Shown: in pieces, positions 33,027 through 38,286 of the stretch
Layout: each line of letters opens with the position of its first letter
How positions within the stretch are numbered: the stretch's first letter is position 1
Source: JALZEG01 sp046263255
Lineage (GTDB): Bacteria; Actinomycetota; CADDZG01; WHSQ01
Direction: 5' to 3'
NCBI GenBank assembly: GCA_046263255.1
Contig: JBHELD010000050.1
Coordinates: forward strand, 1 to 39,888
Length of the DNA: 39,888 nt
Notes under the pieces: model-generated
Seen by the model: only the letters and a program-made list of their open reading frames with translations
The model's database searches: none
What the model was told of the DNA's origin: nothing
Made by a program: the position numbers and the translations under genes

Positions 33027-33425
33027 TCAAGATGTCTCGTGCTGAGTTCGGCGGTGTTGTAAGTACGCAACGAAGGATTCGACCTCCGTCAGTTCGGCTG
33101 GGCTCAGCTCTCGAAGGGAATGCAAGGCAAACGCGTCGAGCGCCTCTCTGTCCTTCTTCGCCTTTCCCGGGTGAGCCACACGATGGCCGGCGCGCACCAG
33201 TAGCTCGTCATAGTTAACGCCGTATACCGAAGACAACTCCCAGAGGGTGTCGGTTGTTGGTCGGGTGATCTTCCCTTGCTCGATCTGGCTGAGGTGCGCG
33301 TTCCTAATCCGGCCGCCTGTTCGGGTCTCCACCTGCCGCAAAGTCAAACCCAACGCCTCACGGGCTCTCCGTAGGAACAGTCCCAATTTTTCCGGAGCCA
33401 GAACGTCGGGTGCCTCATCTGCCAC
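33027..33425 (-). CDS. Xre-family HTH repressor, partner of ImmA
   Basis: A 132-residue protein from GTG 33425. The HTH region (LGLFLRRAREALGLTLRQVETRTGGRIRNAHLSQIEQGKITRPTTDTLWELSSVYGVNYDELLVRAG) covers residues ~14-80. The rest is an acidic/helical tail that could be the ImmA-sensitive part. It is divergent from the VWA operon across 180 bp that hold three half-sites of one motif, so it may repress both directions. Upstream gene of the ImmA pair. Confidence 0.92.
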   Translation of the reverse strand: MADEAPDVLAPEKLGLFLRRAREALGLTLRQVETRTGGRIRNAHLSQIEQGKITRPTTDTLWELSSVYGVNYDELLVRAGHRVAHPGKAKKDREALDAFALHSLRELSPAELTEVESFVAYLQHRRTQHETS

Positions 33426-33605
33426 ATAGCAAAAATAGTGCTCATTAGCGCTGGCGTCAATTCTTTGCTAATGTTCCCATGCAAGTGCGAAGCGGGAATG
33501 GCAAGGACGAAAATCAGGGACGGGCGGCTGGATCTCTTAAAGAGCGGACGTTTGCAGACGAAATCCTCGGCGCTCACCTATATGCACTCGTTTTAGGAGG
33601 GAGAG
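33426..33605. promoter_or_regulatory. Divergent promoter/operator region of the island switch
   Basis: Half-sites of one family: TAGCAAA (33427-33433), CATTAGC (33443-33449) and the inverted TTTGCTAATG (33464-33473). CATTAGC and GCTAATG are perfect inverted repeats, as are TAGCAAA and TTTGCTA. The first lies only 1 bp upstream of the repressor start. AGGAGG serves the VWA gene at 33606. Confidence 0.5.
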
Positions 33606-34358
33606 ATGAGCACCAAGACTCTGGGCGCTGCCGCCGGCGTGCTTCTCCTGGTCGTCGGCGTCATGGTGGGATGCGACGCCGTGGAGGGCGTCATCACCGG
33701 GAAGTGTCAAGGGCGGAAGCCGATTACCCACGTCAGGATCGACCACTCCCGGACCCAGGACGACCCGGCCCTCCGGACGCAGAAAGTTGAGCTTGTCCGC
33801 TCGATCGCCGAGCGCGTGAGCCAGGAGTGCGGTTCGCTCCGCGTTGATGTCTTCGGGGCCACGGCGACGGACGGCGTGACTATCTTTCCGGAGAAGAACC
33901 TGACGCCCGAGGGGAACAACGACAGCACTCGAGACGAGGTCCGGGACCAGGTCGTCGCGCCCGTCGTGGATGCGATAGAAGCCGCCCTTGAGGGGGAGCC
34001 GAGTCTCGGCAGTGCCCCCTTGGGGGCGCTTGCGCAAGGCCAGCGGACCCTGGCATTGAGGGCGGACGAAGAGCGCCCGCGTGAGCTGGTCCTCGTGACC
34101 GACGGTTACGAGTCGGAGCTCTTCGTGCTGAAGGATCTGTTGCGCGCCGGAGAGGACGCCGCCGACATTCTGTCCCTTGCCGGCGAGATCGAAGAGACCC
34201 CGGACCTCTCGATCACGGTCGTCGGTGTCGGCTTCGTCGCTGGGGAGCCCCGGTCAACCCAGCTCCTCGAGGGGCTGCTCGATTTTTGGACCGCCGCTTG
34301 CAGCGCTACTCAGGCGGAGCCGTGTCGCGTCATCGATGGATTCGACGAAGGAGCTTAG
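33606..34358 (+). CDS. VWA-like exported lipoprotein candidate, island operon gene 1
   Basis: A 250-residue protein starting after AGGAGGGAGAG. The N-terminus MSTKTLGAAAGVLLLVVGVMVGC resembles a lipoprotein signal with a Cys at the possible lipobox (VMVGC; the -3 residue is Met, a weak fit). The body has a VWA-like arrangement: ITHVRIDHSRTQDD (in place of DxSxS), VDVFGATATD and ELVLVTDGYESELF. The MIDAS is degenerate, so metal binding is doubtful. It ends 2 bp before the next gene. It shares with gene 3 the idea of an extracytoplasmic VWA module. Confidence 0.75.
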   Translation: MSTKTLGAAAGVLLLVVGVMVGCDAVEGVITGKCQGRKPITHVRIDHSRTQDDPALRTQKVELVRSIAERVSQECGSLRVDVFGATATDGVTIFPEKNLTPEGNNDSTRDEVRDQVVAPVVDAIEAALEGEPSLGSAPLGALAQGQRTLALRADEERPRELVLVTDGYESELFVLKDLLRAGEDAADILSLAGEIEETPDLSITVVGVGFVAGEPRSTQLLEGLLDFWTAACSATQAEPCRVIDGFDEGA

Positions 34359-34360
34359 GG

Positions 34361-35545
34361 ATGAACCTCTCGTGGAACAGGGACGCGACCGACGGCCTAG
34401 TGACCGGTCGCGAGGAGCGCAAGCGCATCGAGAACTTGGTTCGAGGCTTCGACGGCGAGGGTCCCGCGGTCGTCGGCCAGCTGATTGACCCGTGGCGCGG
34501 CAAAGCCGCGCGCCGGCTCGCGGACAAAGACGCCTCGATGACCATACGAAAGGTGCTCCGGGGACGCCCTCGCCGCCGTGCCAAACGCCTCGCTCGTGTC
34601 GAGGCTACCGGCAAGGTGCTTGTCAACATGGTCGTCAAGGCCACGCAGCAGTTGGAGACCGCCAGCGACCGCGTCGACCTCCTCCAGGCCGAGCTCGGGA
34701 CGCTCGCCATCCGCAACCTCTCCACCCGGGCGCTGAGGGTCTGGAAGGTCCTGCTTGGCATCGGCGACACGATCGCGGCGGGCGCGGCGTACGCCATCGT
34801 GTTCGACCTGCCACTTCTGTTCGGCGGTCTGCTCGCCTTGACGACGGCCGGCGCTTTCATCCTCGCGGCGAGCCTGGCAGGCGACCTGAAGCGTCACCTC
34901 GGGCGAGCCAGCGATCAGCAGGCCGTCAAGACGATAATGAAGGAGACGAAGTCGCCGGGAGTGAAGACGGTGCTCGCCATCCACCTGTCCGGGGGCGACT
35001 CGTCGCCGGTCATCGTGATCCTGTTGAAAGCAGTCGTTGCTGTCGTCGCGGCCGGGTGTGCGGCCGTGGGGATCATCCGCGCGATCGAGGAGGGCAACGT
35101 CCTTGCCGCGGTGGCGTTGGTCGTGCTCACCGCACTCCCGATCGTCGCCACGGCGATCGGTACGTGGCGCCACGACTCGTTCTTCGCCGACGTCGTGGAG
35201 GCCGCGCAGGAGCACAAGGCGAGGGCGGGCCGCGAGTTGCTTGCGCTCTCCCGGCACCGGGTTCTCCGGCACTACGGGGAGCGGAAAGTGGACGTGGAGT
35301 ACGACCTGGGCGCGGCCGAGCTTGAGGCCCAGGCCCACCGCAACCTGGCTGAGGCGATCAACGAACTGATCCGGGACGCGAGCCCAAAGGAGTTCGGCCG
35401 AGGGGCTGCGGCCCTTGAGAACTCCTCGCCTGACGCCGCCCAGGAGAGCGACCTCGACCGCTTGCGCAGAGTTCGGACGGCCGTCGAGTTCTACGTCGAG
35501 CCCGAGAAGGTAGCGAGCAACGGCTCGGGCAGTGGCTCGAAGTAG
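34361..35545 (+). CDS. Four-TM membrane protein, island operon gene 2
   Basis: A 394-residue protein from ATG 34361, 2 bp after the previous stop. The N-terminal ~120 residues are soluble and basic (REERKRIENLVRGFDGEG.. RKVLRGRPRRRAKRLARVE). There are two TM hairpins (LGIGDTIAAGAAYAIVFDLP LLFGGLLALTTAGAFILAASLAG; VIVILLKAVVAVVAAGCAAVGII.. VLAAVALVVLTALPIVATAIG) with a ~60-residue loop between. A cytosolic helical C-terminus (EYDLGAAELEAQAHRNLAEAINELIRDA) follows. No family recognised. Its end overlaps the next gene by 14 bp, so it is coupled to the VWA protein. Confidence 0.8.
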   Translation: MNLSWNRDATDGLVTGREERKRIENLVRGFDGEGPAVVGQLIDPWRGKAARRLADKDASMTIRKVLRGRPRRRAKRLARVEATGKVLVNMVVKATQQLETASDRVDLLQAELGTLAIRNLSTRALRVWKVLLGIGDTIAAGAAYAIVFDLPLLFGGLLALTTAGAFILAASLAGDLKRHLGRASDQQAVKTIMKETKSPGVKTVLAIHLSGGDSSPVIVILLKAVVAVVAAGCAAVGIIRAIEEGNVLAAVALVVLTALPIVATAIGTWRHDSFFADVVEAAQEHKARAGRELLALSRHRVLRHYGERKVDVEYDLGAAELEAQAHRNLAEAINELIRDASPKEFGRGAAALENSSPDAAQESDLDRLRRVRTAVEFYVEPEKVASNGSGSGSK

Positions 35546-36335
35546 GGGCCTTCGGCTCCCGCGACTTCCGAAGCCTGAGGCGCTCCCGTTCCCGCGGCTC
35601 GCGCGGGCCGGAGCGTTGAGGGGGCAACGGTCGAAGCGGCCCCTCCTCCTGCTGCCGCTTCTCCTGTTCCTCGGCACGGCCATATACGACCCGCCGTACC
35701 CCACCGTCGATCTGGGGGACCCGGGGCCCTGCGCCCCGGATCCCCGACCCCGGCTGATAGTTGTCCTAGAGGACGACTCCGGGTCCACCCTCGACACCGA
35801 TCCGGAGGATCGCCGATACCCGGAGACCCGTCAGGCCCTGGCTTGGATCCAGGAGCACGGCTGTCATAGAGACGACATGATCACTGTCGGCCACTTCGCC
35901 GACCGCTTCCGGATGACGCCGGCTGTGAGGCTCCGAGACTTCGACCCGGAGAGCCCGACGCTGCAGGGGCCCGATCCCGCCGTGGGAGCCGGGACGTCGC
36001 TTGCCGGGCCCGTGGCCGAGGCTTCGGACCTCGCCGCTAAATATCCTGCCCACGAGCTTTTGTTCGTGCTGGTCTCGGACGGCATCCTCGACGACGAGAC
36101 CGCCGCTCTCGACGGGTTGCGGGCTCTCCCTGGGGAGATCCACCTCATCGCTTTGGGAGCAGAACCGCAATGGACCGCGTCGTGGCCGCGGAAGCCGCCT
36201 TTGACGGTGCAGGTGCTTCAGGGTGATACGGACTTGGGCGAAGTCGCGCGGGGCATCGCGGAGGTCTGGGTCCGAGCAACAAGGCCCCCGCGGCCTGCCG
36301 GTTCTCCGACCGCGTCGCCGAGCAAGGGAGCATGA
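35532..36335 (+). CDS. Membrane-anchored VWA-domain protein, island operon gene 3
   Basis: A 267-residue protein from GTG 35532, overlapping gene 2 by 14 bp. A basic, Leu/Pro-rich N-terminus precedes one TM segment (RPLLLLPLLLFLGTAIY). The VWA domain has a good MIDAS set: LEDDSGSTLD (DxSGS), GAGTSLAGPVAEA (Thr), and LVLVSDGILDD (Asp). It should bind divalent metal and a protein partner. The tail is Pro/Ser-rich (RPPRPAGSPTASPSKGA). Together with gene 1 and gene 2 it forms one operon. The partner or substrate is unknown. Confidence 0.85.
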   Translation: MARSRGLRLPRLPKPEALPFPRLARAGALRGQRSKRPLLLLPLLLFLGTAIYDPPYPTVDLGDPGPCAPDPRPRLIVVLEDDSGSTLDTDPEDRRYPETRQALAWIQEHGCHRDDMITVGHFADRFRMTPAVRLRDFDPESPTLQGPDPAVGAGTSLAGPVAEASDLAAKYPAHELLFVLVSDGILDDETAALDGLRALPGEIHLIALGAEPQWTASWPRKPPLTVQVLQGDTDLGEVARGIAEVWVRATRPPRPAGSPTASPSKGA

Positions 36336-36389
36336 GCGCTTTTCGAGACCGTCACCGGGGCATTGATCGGGCCCGCTAGTAAAACAAGC

Positions 36390-36656
36390 TCATGTAGGAG
36401 TATCTAACCCAACCTCCGCTGTTGCGCCCACCGGGGCTGGCGGAACCCAGCGCTCAAGCCGCTCGTGATCCATGCGTCGGGTCTCGATTAAGGACAATCC
36501 GATTCCAGACGCGACCTGCGTCAGGGCGGTCCGCACAAACTTCTCTGAGAGTTCTCCTCCACAGACAAGCTGACCTAACGAGAACGCAGAGCGGTTCAGC
36601 TGGTCGTTACGGGTTCCGACAGGCGCCCTGGACAGACGTTCGATCTCGTCATTCAA
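36390..36656 (-). pseudogene. Fragment of a primase-associated C-terminal region
   Basis: Frame LSRAPVGTRNDQLNRSAFSL followed by GQLVCGGELSEKFVRTALTQ resembles the helical region after the primase/polymerase core of mobile-element bifunctional primases (GTRNDALNxAAFxLGQLVAGG..). No primase core lies upstream: a TGA closes the frame 5 codons before the TTG at 36656. It is a remnant, and its own start is probably not used. Confidence 0.6.
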
Positions 36657-36661
36657 AGCAG

Positions 36662-36844
36662 TCCTTCTTCAACGTCGGCATCTGGAAGCACGCCGCGTCG
36701 TTCAAAGCGGATGTCTACGACCGTCTAGCTCGAGATCGTGACCTCGAGTCGTATGAGTTCGATTACCCCGAGAGGATGGTCCTTAGGCCACTCAACTGGC
36801 GAAGGGGTGAACTTCAGCTCCCTGAGACGGACTACCTTGAATAA
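36662..36844 (+). pseudogene. Unrecognised C-terminal gene fragment
   Basis: Frame SFFNVGIWKHAASFKADVYD followed by RLARDRDLESYEFDYPERMV reads like a real protein with ordinary composition, but the part upstream loses sense at about 36660, where the primase fragment ends on the other strand. The stop is at 36842. Probably the 3' end of a gene cut by rearrangement. Confidence 0.35.
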
Positions 36845-36887
36845 GCACCAGGTTCGGAGTCCGTCCCTTTCGGCACTCGTCCGTTGC

Positions 36888-37439
36888 TCACAACAAGAGG
36901 GTGTTTTCGGGAGTCCACGACTCCGCCCTGACCGTCACCCGTATCAGCGCTCGTACCGAAAGAGGATCCGCTGTTGGGTCAAGCAGCTGCTCTGCCCGCA
37001 CTCTCAGATCGATCACCTTTCTGTCGTCATCCAAGAGGCAGAAAAACGGATCCTCTTGTTCTTCCGGACTCTCCGAAGTCGGTAGCTCCTTGAGATTGAG
37101 GGGAGCACGCAGCGCGTCAAGAAGCGTCTTCAGCTGATTATCCAAATCTGCCCGAGAGGAGATCACAGCCCCCGGAGGACCCGGTCTCAGCAGAAGCACA
37201 TCTAGCGCCGCGAGAAGGCTAAGTTCGGCGCACACAAAGGGAGCGAAATTGAAAGGCCCGAGTTGTCGCACGACTGAACCCATCGCACTCGGTTCGAGCA
37301 AGTATTGATTTGCTTCGAGGCCAGCGTGCGTCTTCCACAACTCACGAAGCTGAGGATGAAGCGTTCTCCTTATCCTGTGCTTCTGCGCGGCCGTGCCTGC
37401 CGCCGGCAACGTCCCCTCGTAAGTAAGTACGAATTCCAT
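36888..37439 (-). CDS. RusA-like (Holliday-junction resolvase fold) protein candidate
   Basis: A 183-residue protein from ATG 37439. The pattern SSRADLDNQLKTLLDALRAP and, after an insert, LLDDDRKVIDLRVRAEQLL fits RusA, where D-x-DN-x-x-K-x-x-x-D and a later DD carry the metal-binding acids. The rest does not clearly match, and the N-terminal FVLTYEGTLPAAGTAAQKHRIRR also suits the RusA start. Such proteins are seen as cargo in islands and phages. Assignment is tentative; it could be an unrelated conserved island protein. Confidence 0.7.
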   Translation of the reverse strand: MEFVLTYEGTLPAAGTAAQKHRIRRTLHPQLRELWKTHAGLEANQYLLEPSAMGSVVRQLGPFNFAPFVCAELSLLAALDVLLLRPGPPGAVISSRADLDNQLKTLLDALRAPLNLKELPTSESPEEQEDPFFCLLDDDRKVIDLRVRAEQLLDPTADPLSVRALIRVTVRAESWTPENTLLL

Positions 37440-37475
37440 GAGATCTTCTTATCAACCTCAGTCCCCGGCCGGTAG

Positions 37476-37544
37476 CACTCCGCTCGCTAGGGCTGTCAAG
37501 GGCGCCTGCGGCGTCCGCTTAGCGGAGTGAACCCCTTGACAGCC
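37476..37544. repeat. Two interleaved inverted repeats (pseudoknot-like order A-B-A'-B')
   Basis: A CACTCCGCT (37476-37484) pairs with AGCGGAGTG (37521-37529); B GGCTGTCAAGGG (37491-37502) pairs with CCCTTGACAGCC (37533-37544). Both are perfect. CCGCTCGCT also repeats directly at 37480 and 37543. Possible recombination or replication site, or structured RNA. Confidence 0.6.
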
Positions 37545-37572
37545 GCTCGCTTCGTGCAAAATGGCAGCTATA

Positions 37573-37598
37573 GGGTTGCAGGAGTCACCCTGCAACCC
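37573..37598. repeat. Perfect 10-bp inverted repeat
   Basis: GGGTTGCAGG and CCTGCAACCC around a 6-nt spacer; no T-run. It lies between the interleaved repeats and the arm-type pair, so a recombination-protein site is as likely as a terminator. Confidence 0.6.
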
Positions 37599-37632
37599 GT
37601 AGTCGCCGATTCGGATCGTGAAGCAACCGGAA

Positions 37633-37650
37633 GTCAGCAGGAAGTCAGCT
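37633..37650. promoter_or_regulatory. Right arm-type site: two GTCAGC copies 11 bp apart
   Basis: GTCAGCAGGAAGTCAGCT, matching the left-end pair in spacing and orientation, with three changes in the spacer. Confidence 0.6.
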
Positions 37651-37766
37651 AACTGCGCGTCTCGACGTGAAACTCGGTGTAAGTCGGTGGCACATCCGCA
37701 AGTCGCCTAAGCTGCTGAAATGGCCAATGGCCCTGCTAGAAGCGACCTTCAGTTGAGCATTGTTCT

Positions 37767-37812
37767 CCCCTGATAAGGGTGAGGCCGATGGTTCAAATCC
37801 ATCTGGGCCCAC
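37767..37812. mobile_element. attR: right 46-bp direct repeat (tRNA-Ile 3' part)
   Basis: Identical to 31566-31611. It begins in the anticodon stem and lacks the 5' part of the tRNA, so it is not functional. After GGGCCCA the DNA reads CCA, suggesting the pre-insertion tRNA gene encoded its CCA end and that chromosomal DNA resumes here. Confidence 0.9.
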
Positions 37813-38286
37813 CACAAAGACAATGTTCGAACCGCCCGCACTCGATGAGCGGTGATCCGCTCGTCTGGCATCTCGTCCGATCGCTCGTCCGATCGCTCAT
37901 CCGATCGCTCATCCGATCGCGTCGAGCGCTCAGTCACAGCAGTGCAGGCCAGGCTAGTTATTCGTTGCCGTAGCGCCGATGATTCTCCAACCGCCCGGCG
38001 ACGAGAACGGTCAGTTTCCTGGGATCGAGTTTGCGATGCGCGCGATCCGCGTGCCGATCGGACAACCGGATTCGGCTCACTCCCCCTGGCAGCCTTTATG
38101 AAATTGCCGAAATTGGAAGGCGTCTAGTTAGAGCCACCGAGCCGGATCTGAACAGGTCAGGTCGTTGCATACCGCCCGGGATCCCTGCGCGCCGCCGACA
38201 AAGCGTAGGCGAATCCTCTTGTGGGACTGGTTCTCGGCGTGCACAGCGGCTATCGTCCGCATGAGGACAACCCACAGGGGGGGAAC
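37813..38286. other. 474-bp spacer between the island and the SBBP gene
   Basis: No gene supported. It contains a 12-bp tandem repeat (37873-37920). Other frames over the tRNA fragment and this spacer look spurious. The SBBP promoter should lie near its right end. Confidence 0.5.
37873..37920. repeat. 12-bp tandem repeat, four copies
   Basis: TCGTCCGATCGC twice, then TCATCCGATCGC twice, without interruption. The period is a multiple of three, so a frame through it reads DERS repeats, but no gene is supported. Confidence 0.8.

Larger units (their letters stand above)
37440..37766. other. Right-end, gene-free DNA of the island with complex inverted repeats
   Basis: No gene. It contains the interleaved arms A at 37476-37484, B at 37491-37502, A' at 37521-37529 and B' at 37533-37544, an inverted repeat GGGTTGCAGG-N6-CCTGCAACCC (37573-37598), and the arm-type pair at 37633-37650. 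An integrase is not in this DNA. Confidence 0.6.

Noticed and set aside
33479..33790. ATG frame on the plus strand upstream of the VWA lipoprotein
   Set aside because: Lacks a ribosome site and runs through the gene at 33606, which has AGGAGG and a proper signal-like start.
37873..37920. CRISPR-like array
   Set aside because: The 12-bp units are directly adjacent with no spacers, so it is a simple tandem repeat.
37749..37937. 62-residue frame with DERSDERS repeats and MDLNHRPHPYQ
   Set aside because: It is made from the 12-bp tandem repeat plus the antisense of the tRNA fragment; no independent support.
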